A stretch of DNA of 64,000 nt from Pseudoselenomonas ruminantium (GCA_015058655.1 SVBX01000001.1:124001-188000), one strand, 5' to 3'. Counted from the first letter of the stretch, positions 34,613 through 43,863 are shown. A program made the numbers and translations. Notes: generated by a model from the letters alone, not told the origin.

Positions 34613-35059
34613 TCACTTGCCAATCTCCAGCGCCTTGCTGTACATAGCCTTGGCTGCGTTGATACTGGTAGCGTTGGCCTCATAAGCCCTGGAAGCCGTG
34701 ATCATATCCACCATCTCGGCCACCACATTCACATTGGGACGCTCCACATAGCCCTCAGCGTTGGCATCCGGATGGCCCGGATCATAGACCAACGGTCCCT
34801 GCTCGTTATCTTCCCTGATCATCACAGCCCTGACACCTTCGCCGGCCTTCAGCTTGTTCATGGATTTCTCCAAGAAATCATTGAATGTCTTCTTTCCAGT
34901 ACCCCTGGGCTCAAAGACCACAAAGCGGCGGTGATAAGCCCCACCGCGCTCGGTACGAGTCGTGTTGGCATTGGCTATATTGTTTGAAATGACATCCATG
35001 CGCAACCGTTCGGCGGTAAGGCCGGAGGCCGCTGTGTCTATTCCCATGAACATGCTCAT
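34613..35059 (-). CDS. flgC: Flagellar proximal rod protein FlgC
   Basis: A 148-residue FlgC. The N-terminal rod motif is GIDTAASGLTAERLRMDVIS plus NNIANANTT, and the C-terminal motif is VEMVDMITASRAYEANATSI. ATG 35059 follows AAGAGGTATCGAC. It is a rod subunit exported by the type III system. Confidence 0.96.
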   Translation of the reverse strand: MSMFMGIDTAASGLTAERLRMDVISNNIANANTTRTERGGAYHRRFVVFEPRGTGKKTFNDFLEKSMNKLKAGEGVRAVMIREDNEQGPLVYDPGHPDANAEGYVERPNVNVVAEMVDMITASRAYEANATSINAAKAMYSKALEIGK

Positions 35060-35093
35060 GTCGATACCTCTTGCTTTCTTGCAATTTCCAATC

Positions 35094-35516
35094 TTAGCTC
35101 TGACCACTAGTGATGACATTCTTCATCTTGGTGACGAAGCCACCCAGTTGAGTCGCCATGGAATTATAATACAGCTGATTCTTGGCCATGTTAGCCATCT
35201 CTGTGTCAATATCCACATTGTTATGATCCACTCTCATGGTAGTGGTATCGTCTTTCTCTATGACAGCATGCGCCTTGGTGCGCATGGGTATGGGCATGTG
35301 ACGGTCATGGGTCCGCACTACATCCAGCTTGCCCTGTTCATCATCAAGGTGAAGTTCCTTGGCCAGCAGGTCCTCAAATGTCACATAGCTGCGCTTGAAC
35401 TTCGGGGTATTGACATTGGCAATATTATCGCTGATTACCTCATGGCGCATAGTGGCGGCCTGCATTCCCCTGGACAAATAATCCATATTGGGTGAATTCA
35501 TGATCTGTTCCAGCAT
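35094..35516 (-). CDS. flgB: Flagellar proximal rod protein FlgB
   Basis: A 140-residue FlgB with ISDNIANVNTPKFKRSYVTF near the N-terminus and VDIDTEMANMAKNQLYYNSM near the C-terminus, both standard. It is the first gene of the fla/che cluster. The ribosome site AAAGGAAGTGAG is about 10 nt before the ATG. Its leader contains a striking inverted repeat (35549-35603). Confidence 0.96.
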   Translation of the reverse strand: MLEQIMNSPNMDYLSRGMQAATMRHEVISDNIANVNTPKFKRSYVTFEDLLAKELHLDDEQGKLDVVRTHDRHMPIPMRTKAHAVIEKDDTTTMRVDHNNVDIDTEMANMAKNQLYYNSMATQLGGFVTKMKNVITSGQS

Positions 35517-35548
35517 GACCGGGACTCACTTCCTTTCCATGATAGCCC

Positions 35549-35603
35549 AAAAGCTACCTTATGTACAGACTTCTAAGAAGATATCTTCTACATAAGGGCT
35601 TTT
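35549..35603 (-). promoter_or_regulatory. Long inverted repeat in the flgB leader
   Basis: AAAAGC-CCTTATGTA (minus strand, from 35603) pairs with TACATAAGG-TA-GCTTTT (ending 35549), a 15-bp stem with a 2-nt bulge. The 23-nt loop contains GAAGATATCTTC, itself a perfect palindrome. It lies 33 nt before flgB. It could be an operator, an attenuator or an mRNA-stability hairpin. Confidence 0.6.
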
Positions 35604-35631
35604 TATCCTGCCCGGGCCACGAAATTTTTAG
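35603..35631 (-). promoter_or_regulatory. Possible sigma-28-like promoter upstream of flgB
   Basis: The minus strand has CTAAA (35631-35627) and, about 16 nt on, GGATAA ending at 35603. This partly matches the TAAA...GCCGATAA sigma-28 pattern; the first bases of the -10 do not match. No good sigma-A promoter was seen in this gap. The call is weak. Confidence 0.25.
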
Positions 35632-35655
35632 CATTTCATCATGATCCATCACTGC

Positions 35656-35695
35656 ACCGTAAAAAAGGACCTTCCTTCAGGGAAAGTCCTTTTCC
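35656..35695 (-). terminator. Terminator after the DUF4127 gene
   Basis: On the minus strand AAAGGACTTTCC and GGAAGGTCCTTT form a near-perfect stem with a short loop, followed by T6. It is just past the stop at 35697 and separates this cassette from flgB. Confidence 0.88.
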
Positions 35696-35696
35696 T

Positions 35697-37337
35697 TCAA
35701 TGCTTCAAATAATCCATGGGATAAAGTTCCTTCGCATGAATTATATCAGATTCAAACAAACGATTCCAGGGGAAATTGACTTCAATTTCCTTCAATGATT
35801 CGAAAGGCGGCAAATTTTCTTCCACAAAACGAGTCATCATGCGGGCAGACCTTTCAGACACAGCCCTTTTCTTGCCATCCAGGCTGCCATAAACCCCATC
35901 CCCTCGCAACCAGGTAAGCTGACGGGCAATGGTACCTCTCACATTGGCCTGATAGGCCCAATCATCCAGATAGCGGGTGAGCAGCAGGTCATCGACCGCC
36001 TCATCCTTCATATACTTTGCCAGCATGCCCTCACCGATGACAAAGCCAGAACTGTTAGTGGGAGTATTCCAGCCACTATAAGCCTTGAGTTCGAAGAGAA
36101 GTCCTCTTTTCTTCAAGTTCTCCATCAGGGCGTTATCCGAGCCGTTGGCATAAGCGACATCCGCGATGGCAAGGGGATAGCCCTTGGCCGCATATTCATT
36201 CACCAAATCCGCGAAGTAATCCGTCCCCTCGCGGCTCCTGCCATCGTTGCTGCGTTCACTGGCCTCGTAAGTCCGGCCATTGGGATTAGTATTGACTGCC
36301 AGTACCAGGTCTGCCTTCTCAGGGGAACTCACCTGAATGCCTCCGCCCACATTTATGGCCGAGTCAATGGAAGCTCCAATGGTTTCGTCCGAATAAGCGG
36401 GTATGGTCTTGCCTCCCCGCCCCCAATTATACCGGACATACACAAAGGGAACATCGTGCTTGATATCATTGACAGCGCGGGCCAGGAGCAGCATGCCGAT
36501 CTCATCTATGCCAGCCATGGCCTGGAATTTGCTGCTCTCCAGATTTCCCGCTGCTTCTTGCAAGTGGCGGCTTTCCCTGTGGGTCTGGGAAAGCGGCGCA
36601 TTATCATCCCGCCCCAGCACCATGTAATTGAAGGTATTTGCCTTTATCAGGCTCAAGAGCTTCTCGTTGGCAGCATAATTTTTCTGCCTTCTGCCCAGCC
36701 AGTCCTGGAGATCTTTCTTCGGTATCAGTCTCTCCAAAAAACCGGCTTCTTTTTTCTCCCTCCAGGTCAGGCCTTCTGTTTCTTCCTTGTCCTTCAGCCC
36801 TGTATACCGGAATATATCAGCGCCGTATTTCCTGTAATATGCAGGCTCTTCATGGCCAGATGCCTCCCCGCTTCTGGGCGTGCGCATGATGGAGCTGAAT
36901 ACATAGAGCTGCATCTTGGGATGCTCATGCCTGAATTTCTTGAAGCGGTCTACCCTTGCCATGACCTCTGCCTGGGAGTAATTGTGCTTCCTTGAACCCA
37001 CCAAACTGCCGTAAAGCATAGCATCCGAAGAAATAACCGCAGCTTCCGCCTCCCCGGAATTTTCCTCCAGCCACTGCCATAGCACTTCCGGATTGCCCAG
37101 ATTAGTGCGATTTCCCAGCTTTTCATCGGGAGGAACCACTACCTGATATCCCAGTTTCCCCACCACTTCTGCAGTCTGCTTGTTGGAAATCGGACGGTTG
37201 TCGTGCGGCACATAGACAATCTTTGGCACGGGATCAGCTGCCTTTTTCCTGGCCTCTCCTCCCAGGGGCATGAACATGAGCACCGCCAAGAATGCCGCTG
37301 TTGCCATCCTGAATTTCTTCCCTGCTGTATTTCTCAT
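35697..37337 (-). CDS. DUF4127 family secreted protein
   Basis: A 546-residue protein with an N-terminal signal peptide (about 8-30, MATAAFLAVLMFMPLGGEA). The mature part starts with KIVYVPHDNRPISNKQTAEV, the typical beginning of the DUF4127 family (recalled). Other segments are EAAVISSDAMLYGSLVGSR, VLGRDDNAPLSQTHRE and DVAYANGSDNALME. The function of the family is not known; the Asp/His-rich motifs suggest a metal-dependent hydrolase-like fold, which is my inference. ATG 37337 is one base after the upstream stop, so it is coupled to the 37339-38052 gene. Confidence 0.8.
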   Translation of the reverse strand: MRNTAGKKFRMATAAFLAVLMFMPLGGEARKKAADPVPKIVYVPHDNRPISNKQTAEVVGKLGYQVVVPPDEKLGNRTNLGNPEVLWQWLEENSGEAEAAVISSDAMLYGSLVGSRKHNYSQAEVMARVDRFKKFRHEHPKMQLYVFSSIMRTPRSGEASGHEEPAYYRKYGADIFRYTGLKDKEETEGLTWREKKEAGFLERLIPKKDLQDWLGRRQKNYAANEKLLSLIKANTFNYMVLGRDDNAPLSQTHRESRHLQEAAGNLESSKFQAMAGIDEIGMLLLARAVNDIKHDVPFVYVRYNWGRGGKTIPAYSDETIGASIDSAINVGGGIQVSSPEKADLVLAVNTNPNGRTYEASERSNDGRSREGTDYFADLVNEYAAKGYPLAIADVAYANGSDNALMENLKKRGLLFELKAYSGWNTPTNSSGFVIGEGMLAKYMKDEAVDDLLLTRYLDDWAYQANVRGTIARQLTWLRGDGVYGSLDGKKRAVSERSARMMTRFVEENLPPFESLKEIEVNFPWNRLFESDIIHAKELYPMDYLKH

Positions 37338-37338
37338 G

Positions 37339-38052
37339 TTATTCCCCACCATTTTCTGTCCTTATCTCCTCCCCTTTGCTCTTCAGCAAACCTTTCAGGT
37401 CAGCCTTCACATCATCCGGTATGTGAAGCTCTGTCTGGAACTCTATGCCATTTTCCTTAGGGATGGCCCCTTTTATTTCAATCATGTCCAGCAGCCTGTG
37501 ACCATGGAAGCTGGTCTGGCCAAAGGTAGAGGCAGCCAGCACCTGGCTGCAGTCCACCCTCACATCGTTGTGTTTGATATCGACAGGCATATTTTCAAAG
37601 GTATCAACCTTGCCCATCATGCGTTCCACCATGGAAAGCGACACCAGGGAAAAAATCCATGACATAAGGCCATGACCAGGCAATCGTTTCTTCTGCACCT
37701 GATAGACCATATAAGTCTTATCCCCTTGATGGACAAATTCCTTGATCTTTCCGGAAAGCTTCAGTTCCCCTTTCTGCGTAGAGGCCTCGATATCCAGCTT
37801 TCCATTCTCATGGGAGCGAAGCGAGATCCGCTTCAGCCCCTGCTGCGGCTTCTTCTCCAGCCCCTTAGCCAAGGCATCGTTTATGACTTCATCTGGCACA
37901 AATAATCTGCCTTCACTGATCTCTTTGAGGCTCTCCCTGGACCAGGTTCCCTTCACTACCTTGAGGGCCGGACCATAATCCTGCACCTTTTCCTTCAGCT
38001 GCGCCCAATCAATCTTCTGTACCTGTTCAACCCAGGCTGCTGGCAAATCCAT
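37339..38052 (-). CDS. Unknown protein coupled to DUF2225 and DUF4127 genes
   Basis: A 237-residue protein with no signal peptide and no certain membrane helix. One hydrophobic stretch lies near 148-160 (GLMSWIFSLVSLSM). The second half is rich in beta-type patterns (VDIKHNDVRVDCSQVL, MIEIKGAIPKENGIEFQTEL), faintly like DUF2993/lipid-binding folds, but I cannot assign a family. Its ATG overlaps the upstream stop in TAATG, so it is translated together with the DUF2225 gene. Confidence 0.7.
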   Translation of the reverse strand: MDLPAAWVEQVQKIDWAQLKEKVQDYGPALKVVKGTWSRESLKEISEGRLFVPDEVINDALAKGLEKKPQQGLKRISLRSHENGKLDIEASTQKGELKLSGKIKEFVHQGDKTYMVYQVQKKRLPGHGLMSWIFSLVSLSMVERMMGKVDTFENMPVDIKHNDVRVDCSQVLAASTFGQTSFHGHRLLDMIEIKGAIPKENGIEFQTELHIPDDVKADLKGLLKSKGEEIRTENGGE

Positions 38053-38750
38053 TAACTGCTTTCCTCCTCCGCGCTTTCCTTCTTGGCGGCCCGCACATCC
38101 TCCCAGAGGTTGCGAGCCCTGTCATAGAGCTTGGAATCTGAAGTCCTGAGGCTCTGATCCCCGATGATCCTTGATAAATACTGGGTGGATTTTTCAATAT
38201 CCCCCTTGCGATAATAGATGGCTCCTATGAGAAACATGCAAAGCCCTTCCGACATGCCGTTCTGCGGATACTCCTCCGTAGTGAGTGACCTGTCATAGAG
38301 CTCTGCCGCCCTGCCAAGCATCTCCATCTCATTTTCCCGCTCTCCGGCATCACGGAAAATCCAGGCCAGCATGAGATATAGCCCGGCCCGGCGATTGAAG
38401 GAAGCTTCTAGCATTTCAGCGTAGAAAATCCCAAGCTTGAAGGAAGCAACTGCCTCAGCTTTGCCGCGCTCCTCCACAAATTCCAGAGCCATTTTCCTGC
38501 GGCTCAGGAATTCCGCTATCTTCTCTCTGTGCTTGGCCGGCATATTGCCGACAAATACCTTTTCTTCCGCTGCAAAGCCGCAATGCTCACAAAACCATAC
38601 TTTGTAATAGTAGGGATTGAAATCCTTATAGTGGACGCACATATCCTCATCTGTGCTCAGCGTTATGAGGCGGGCTTTGGTCTTGGACACCCGGGTCATC
38701 TTGCCACAGATAGGGCACTTTTTTTCCACCACAAAGGTATATTCGCTCAT
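38052..38750 (-). CDS. DUF2225 family zinc-ribbon/TPR-like protein
   Basis: A 232-residue DUF2225 protein. The zinc ligands are Cys12 and Cys15 in KKCPICGK and Cys54 and Cys57 in FCEHCG, with a further Cys38. After it come paired helices of TPR style (KAEAVASFKLGIFYAEML, LMLAWIFRDAGERENEMEML, GAIYYRKGDIEKSTQYL). The function is unknown; it could bind a protein or peptide partner. It is the first gene of a three-gene unit. Confidence 0.85.
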   Translation of the reverse strand: MSEYTFVVEKKCPICGKMTRVSKTKARLITLSTDEDMCVHYKDFNPYYYKVWFCEHCGFAAEEKVFVGNMPAKHREKIAEFLSRRKMALEFVEERGKAEAVASFKLGIFYAEMLEASFNRRAGLYLMLAWIFRDAGERENEMEMLGRAAELYDRSLTTEEYPQNGMSEGLCMFLIGAIYYRKGDIEKSTQYLSRIIGDQSLRTSDSKLYDRARNLWEDVRAAKKESAEEESS

Positions 38751-38773
38751 GGCAGTTACCTCCCATCTATTGA

Positions 38774-38802
38774 ATTATCGCTACCACAATAGCATACCAC
38801 AA
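38774..38802 (-). promoter_or_regulatory. sigma-A promoter of the DUF2225 cassette
   Basis: The minus strand shows TTGTGG (38802-38797), a 17-nt spacer and GATAAT (38779-38774). The start at 38750 follows after a good GGGAGG ribosome site. Confidence 0.6.
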
Positions 38803-38822
38803 ATTCATGAAAAATTGAATTA

Positions 38823-38850
38823 GAGGATTGCTGCTGGCACAGCAATCCTC
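38823..38850 (-). terminator. Terminator after the GlgX/MalQ gene
   Basis: GAGGATTGCTG and CAGCAATCCTC form a perfect 11-bp stem with a 6-nt loop about 20 nt past the stop. The T tract on the minus strand is broken (TCTAATTCAATTTTT), so termination may be partial. Confidence 0.6.
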
Positions 38851-38872
38851 CTCTCATCAAGCAACATGAAAA

Positions 38873-41800
38873 TCAGCGTTCATAGCGTACGCAGAGTTCC
38901 CTAAGCCGTTCTGTGTCGATCTCCATGAGGTAGCCGGGCTTCAGGCACCACTTCCAGTTGAACCCCACGGTGCCCGGCGTGTTCATGCGGCTGCGCTCAT
39001 CCAAGGCCATGAGGTCCTGCATGGGCACCATGGCCAGCCTGGCTTCAGAAGCATAGGCAAACTCCACCAGGCGCTCGCAGACTTCCTTGGGCCTGTCGTG
39101 GCGCGCTCCCAGAAGGTCAGCCACCGCCGCCCCCATGGCATCGTCCACATCATGCAGGTACCAGCCCACGGTGGTATTGTTGTCATGGGTGCCGGTATAG
39201 ACAATGCTGTTCTCCGGAGCTACGAAGCCGAAGCGTCCCATATCCCCGAAATGCAGGGTGAAGTGCAGCACCTTCATGCCCGGAAAGCCGCAGGCATCCC
39301 TGAGGGCCTCTACCTCGTCGGTGATGATGCCCAAATCCTCGGCCACGATTGGCATATCGCCAAGGCTTTTCTTTATCTCGTCAAAGAAAGGCTTGCTGGG
39401 ACCCTTGAGCCAGCGCCCGTTGATGGCAGTTTCCGCCTTGCCGTCCACTTCCCAGTAAGATTCAAACCCACGGAAATGGTCGATGCGCACGATGTCCACC
39501 AGTTCATAGAGCTTCTTGAAGCGTTTCTTCCACCAGCCATAGTTCTCCCGCTCCATGGCCTGCCAGTTATATTGCGGGTTGCCCCAAAGCTGGCCCGTAG
39601 CGCTGAAATAATCAGGCGGCACTCCGGCCACAGTCTTGGCTGTGCCATCAGGGTTCAAATCGAAGAGTCCCTGATTAGCCCAGACATCGGCGCTGTCATG
39701 GGAGATGAAAATAGGCATATCGCCCATGATGGAAACGCCGTGTTCCCTGGCGTAATCATGGAGCCTCTGCCACTGGGTGTGGAAGAGATACTGCATGAAT
39801 TTCTCAAGGCCGATTGCCTCCTGCAGCCGCGCTGCAGCTGTTTTCAGGGCCTGCTTGTCCCTGTGCCCCAAAGTCTTGGGCCACTCTGTCCAGGGAGCCC
39901 CCTTCTGCTCCTTCTTGATGGCCATGAAGAGCGCATAGTCATCCAGCCAGTAAGCCTCTTTGTAGCAGAAGGCTTCATACTCCCCATCTTGGGCCGCAGT
40001 CTTGGCAAACTGAGCGTAAGCTTTCTTGAAGCACTTGCTCTTGAAGGCCTGCACCCTCTCAAAATCCACGAAAGAACCGCCTCCGGCATAGGGCAGCCTG
40101 GCATCATTTGCAGACAGCCATCCCTTCTCGATCAATTCATCGATATCGATAAGCAAGGGATTGCCGGCAAAGGCAGAGGGAGACTGATAGGGAGAATAGC
40201 CAAAGCCCACAGGTCCCAAGGGCAGGATCTGCCAGACAGTCTGCCCCGCCTCCTGCAGGAAGTCAATGAACTTGTAGGCCTCCTTGCCAAAATCCCCCAC
40301 CCCATACTTGGAGGGCAGGCAGGTGGGATGCAAAAGGACCCCCGCCTGCCTTGGGAACTTCCTCACAGGCTTGACAGCCTTCAGCACCAATGGCTTCAAA
40401 TCCTGCAGCCGCAAATGAAGCCGTCCCCGTACCACGGAATACCTTTCCCTGTGCTCTGACAGCACATCCTCGAAGTCACCTGACGCAAAATCGCTGACAT
40501 CGATGTCAATGCTTTCCCACTCCGCATTGCGATTGAAAGCTATGATGAAAGTGCTGTCCTCTGCCGCTGCTCCGAATACATCCTTGCCCCCGCGAATGAC
40601 GCGGGCATAAGCAATCACATTGCCTGCGGCGTACAGGGGCAGCACCTCTCCCGTCTGCAGGGCAGCATGCTCATTGCGCAGCTTTATGAGTTTCCTGTAG
40701 AACCCCTGTATCTCTTCATCGCCGCCGCTCCACTTGTAAGGACGACGATTGTAGGGATCCTTGAATCCCTCCATGCCGATTTCATCCCCATAGTAAATGC
40801 AGGGGACACCGGGATAAGTCATCTGCCAGGCAGCTGCCATGAGCAATCTCGCTTTCCCAAGGGAATAATGCACCGGGTCCATCTTGGCGCGGGACTGTTC
40901 CACTGCCGGCATGCCATCATAGTAAGGCGCCTCCCCCAGGAAGGTGATAGCCCTGTGCACATCATGGCTGCCAATAAGATTCATCATGGCGTAAAAATTC
41001 TCTTTAGGGTAATTCTCCCTGAGGCTCCTGAACTTGCGGGCTGCCATGTTTCCATCCACACGCCCCATCAGGAAGTCAAAGAGTATCTCCCTGAAGGGAT
41101 AGTTCATGGCAGAATCCATTTCCTGACCGCAGAGATATTCACGAGGTACTCCGTAAGCCACTTTATGGGATGCATCCTCCCATACTTCCCCAATCATCAC
41201 GGCCTCAGGGTTTGTCTTCTTGAGCTCCCCATAGAAGCTCTGGGAGAATGGCTCCGGCAACTCATCGATTACATCCAGGCGCCAGCCCATGACACCTTCC
41301 TTCATCCAGTGGTGCAGCACGCTGTCCTCGTCACTGATGATGAATTTCATATACGAAGGATTAGTTTCCTGCACATTCGGCAGGGTATTGAAATCCCACC
41401 AGCTGTCATATTCATGAGGCCAGTTGCGGAAACAGAACCAGTCATAGTAAGGGGACTCTTTGGACTGATAAGCTCCCACCGTGTCATATTCACCCTTGCG
41501 GTTAAAGTAGCGGCTGTTGCTTCCCGTATGGCTGAATACGCCATCTATGATAATGCTGATCCCCTTTTCCCTGGCAGTGTCGATAAGATGCCTGAAATCC
41601 TCATTGGTGCCAAGGATGGGATCTACCTTGTGGTAGTCGCCGGTATCATAGTGATGGTTGCTTTCTGACTCAAAGACCGGGTTCAGATAAATAACAGAAA
41701 TCCCCAGTTCCTTCAGGTAATCCAGCTTTTCCTCTATGCCTTTCAAATTGCCCCCAAAGAAATCATAGGCCACGATTTCCTTGGTGTCGGGATCTTTGTA

Positions 41801-42328
41801 ATAGCATGGATCATCTTCCCAGGCAGCATGATACACAGCCCCTTTCTTGGGAATAAGCGCATTGCCATGCCTATGGAAGCGATCCGGGAAAATTTGGTAC
41901 ATCACGCTGTGCTTGAACCAATCAGGCGTCCTGGCTCCTTTATTGTAAACGGTAATCTGATAGGAATAGGGCACATTGTCGTACACATCCCCTTTTCCTC
42001 CCAGCATTTCCGGGTTGTTGCCGTAATAGCATGTCCCCTGTGAAGTATTGATGATAAAATAATACCAAAGGAGGCAGCCCTTATCCGGCAATTCCAGCTC
42101 CGTGCTGAAAAAATAATCCGTCGTGCCCTCAACATGTTTTTTCACTTGCAAGGGCAACAGCGTTTCCCCTTTGCGCTCCTGCCATAGCCGCAGCAATACC
42201 TGCTTGATGGCCAGCTCCGTATGTATCCTCAGTCCCAGCCTTATCTTGGAGCCAGCTTCCGCAGCCCCTATGGTTGAACGATAGTAGACGCTATGTGAAT
42301 TATGCTCGACATTATGCCTATCCAGCAT
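38873..42328 (-). CDS. malQ: Fused GlgX-type alpha-glucan hydrolase and 4-alpha-glucanotransferase (MalQ)
   Basis: A 1151-residue fusion. Residues 1-130 form a beta domain. A GH13 domain follows (about 140-560) with DGVFSHTG, nucleophile Asp in GWRLDVIDE (about 348), Glu in IGEVWED (about 376) and SHD (about 453). After a C-terminal beta domain, a complete GH77 domain starts near 660 (GVLLHPTCLPSKYGVGDFG) with VRIDHFRGFESYWEV, VAEDLGIIT and THDNNTTVGWY. It should debranch or shorten glycogen and rearrange maltodextrins. Such fusions are known in Negativicutes. ATG 42328 follows GGGAGGGTGAGG. It is last in the glg cluster. Confidence 0.93.
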   Translation of the reverse strand: MLDRHNVEHNSHSVYYRSTIGAAEAGSKIRLGLRIHTELAIKQVLLRLWQERKGETLLPLQVKKHVEGTTDYFFSTELELPDKGCLLWYYFIINTSQGTCYYGNNPEMLGGKGDVYDNVPYSYQITVYNKGARTPDWFKHSVMYQIFPDRFHRHGNALIPKKGAVYHAAWEDDPCYYKDPDTKEIVAYDFFGGNLKGIEEKLDYLKELGISVIYLNPVFESESNHHYDTGDYHKVDPILGTNEDFRHLIDTAREKGISIIIDGVFSHTGSNSRYFNRKGEYDTVGAYQSKESPYYDWFCFRNWPHEYDSWWDFNTLPNVQETNPSYMKFIISDEDSVLHHWMKEGVMGWRLDVIDELPEPFSQSFYGELKKTNPEAVMIGEVWEDASHKVAYGVPREYLCGQEMDSAMNYPFREILFDFLMGRVDGNMAARKFRSLRENYPKENFYAMMNLIGSHDVHRAITFLGEAPYYDGMPAVEQSRAKMDPVHYSLGKARLLMAAAWQMTYPGVPCIYYGDEIGMEGFKDPYNRRPYKWSGGDEEIQGFYRKLIKLRNEHAALQTGEVLPLYAAGNVIAYARVIRGGKDVFGAAAEDSTFIIAFNRNAEWESIDIDVSDFASGDFEDVLSEHRERYSVVRGRLHLRLQDLKPLVLKAVKPVRKFPRQAGVLLHPTCLPSKYGVGDFGKEAYKFIDFLQEAGQTVWQILPLGPVGFGYSPYQSPSAFAGNPLLIDIDELIEKGWLSANDARLPYAGGGSFVDFERVQAFKSKCFKKAYAQFAKTAAQDGEYEAFCYKEAYWLDDYALFMAIKKEQKGAPWTEWPKTLGHRDKQALKTAAARLQEAIGLEKFMQYLFHTQWQRLHDYAREHGVSIMGDMPIFISHDSADVWANQGLFDLNPDGTAKTVAGVPPDYFSATGQLWGNPQYNWQAMERENYGWWKKRFKKLYELVDIVRIDHFRGFESYWEVDGKAETAINGRWLKGPSKPFFDEIKKSLGDMPIVAEDLGIITDEVEALRDACGFPGMKVLHFTLHFGDMGRFGFVAPENSIVYTGTHDNNTTVGWYLHDVDDAMGAAVADLLGARHDRPKEVCERLVEFAYASEARLAMVPMQDLMALDERSRMNTPGTVGFNWKWCLKPGYLMEIDTERLRELCVRYER

Positions 42329-42379
42329 TGCCTCACCCTCCCTCATCCTTCACCAAAACTCTGTTGGGTGCCTAACGAC

Positions 42380-42404
42380 AAAAGGGCGGCCAGAAGACCG
42401 CCCC
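42380..42404 (-). terminator. Hairpin between glgA and the GlgX/MalQ gene
   Basis: GGGCGG and CCGCCC pair with a short loop (partly extended by GTC), followed on the minus strand by TTTTG. It is 14 nt past the glgA stop. It may lower expression of the last gene. Confidence 0.65.
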
Positions 42405-42417
42405 GTATATCAATGTT

Positions 42418-43863
42418 TCACTTTATTTCCTTGGCCATAAGCTTCTCGTAAAGATGCTTGTACTCCCTGGCCGACTCAGCCCAGCTGTAATCTGAGGTCA
42501 TGGCGTTGTTCACGATCTGACGCCACTCGCCGGGGTTCTCATAAGCCGAAAGCGCACGCTTCAGTGAATACATCATTTCGTGGGCGTTATAATCCGAGAA
42601 TACGAACCCATTGCCCTGCTTGGTATATTTATCGTAAGGCACCACCGTATCCTTCAATCCGCCGGTATCGCGCACCACCGGGATGGCACCGTAGCGCAAA
42701 GCAATGAGCTGACCGATGCCGCAAGGCTCATAGTTCGAAGGCATGAGGAAGATATCCGCTGCCGCATAGATGCGCTGGGCCAGCTGATTGGAGAAGTAAA
42801 TGTTCACGGAAACCTTGTTAGGATAGCGCCATGCCAAGCCCTTGAACCAATCCTCATAAACCTTGTCACCGGTGCCCAGCAACACGAACTGGATATCCTC
42901 ATGCAGGAGGATCTCATCCATCATGCGCACAATGAGATCCATGCCCTTGGCTGCCACCAGACGGGAAACCAAAGCCACCATAGGCACCTGACGCTTGCTT
43001 GGCAGCCCCAGCAGGTTCTGGAGTTCTGTCTTGTTGTCTGCCTTGCGGGAAGGATCATCCACATCGTAAGTCTCGAAGATATTCTTGTCCGTCCGAGGAT
43101 TGTAGGTGTCATAATCAAGACCGTTCACGATGCCGAAGAGATCATCCTTGCGACTGCGCAACAAGCCGTCCAGATGCTCGCCGAAATAGCCGTACTGGAT
43201 TTCCTGAGCATAAGTCTTGCTGACAGTGGAGATAAAGTCAGAATATATGATGCCACCCTTCATGAAATTAACTGCATCGTAGAATTCCAGGTCGCCATTG
43301 TTGAAATACTTCCAATCCAGGGCCAGCACATCGGACATGACATCCTTGGGGAAGATGCCCTGATATTTCAGATTGTGAATCGTATAGAGGGTGCGAATCT
43401 TCTCATAGCGCTCATCGTCCTTGTGCTCCAGCTTCAGGAAAACACTGATGAGTCCTGCATGCCAGTCATTGCTATGGATGATGTCCGGCCAGAAGTCCAT
43501 GGCGGGCAGGAGGCAAAGCACCGCACGGCAGAAGAAAGAGAACCTTTCCGCATCATCGTCATAGCCGTAGAATCCCTCACGGTTGTAGTATTCCTCATTA
43601 TCTATGAAATAATAGGTAACGCCCTCATACTCCAATTTCTCAAGGCCCACATACTTGGTACGCCAGGCCACATTGATTTCGCCATCATAGACATGTTCCA
43701 TCTTGGAGCGGTACTCCTCAGGAATCTTGCCAAACTTGGGCATAACGACCCGGACATCTATTCCCTCCAGGCGCAATGCCTTAGGAAGAGAGCCTGCCAC
43801 ATCAGCCAGTCCGCCCGTTTTAGCAAAAGGCACCGCTTCCGATGCTACATATAGTACATTCAT
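42418..43863 (-). CDS. glgA: Glycogen synthase GlgA (GT5)
   Basis: A 481-residue GlgA. The ADP-glucose binding motif KTGGL is at residues 15-19. The C-terminal GT-B domain has VALVSRLVAAKGMDLI and FLMPSNYEPCGIGQLIALRYG with the conserved Glu. It adds glucose from ADP-glucose to the chain. Normal length. It lies between glgB and the GlgX/MalQ gene. Confidence 0.97.
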   Translation of the reverse strand: MNVLYVASEAVPFAKTGGLADVAGSLPKALRLEGIDVRVVMPKFGKIPEEYRSKMEHVYDGEINVAWRTKYVGLEKLEYEGVTYYFIDNEEYYNREGFYGYDDDAERFSFFCRAVLCLLPAMDFWPDIIHSNDWHAGLISVFLKLEHKDDERYEKIRTLYTIHNLKYQGIFPKDVMSDVLALDWKYFNNGDLEFYDAVNFMKGGIIYSDFISTVSKTYAQEIQYGYFGEHLDGLLRSRKDDLFGIVNGLDYDTYNPRTDKNIFETYDVDDPSRKADNKTELQNLLGLPSKRQVPMVALVSRLVAAKGMDLIVRMMDEILLHEDIQFVLLGTGDKVYEDWFKGLAWRYPNKVSVNIYFSNQLAQRIYAAADIFLMPSNYEPCGIGQLIALRYGAIPVVRDTGGLKDTVVPYDKYTKQGNGFVFSDYNAHEMMYSLKRALSAYENPGEWRQIVNNAMTSDYSWAESAREYKHLYEKLMAKEIK

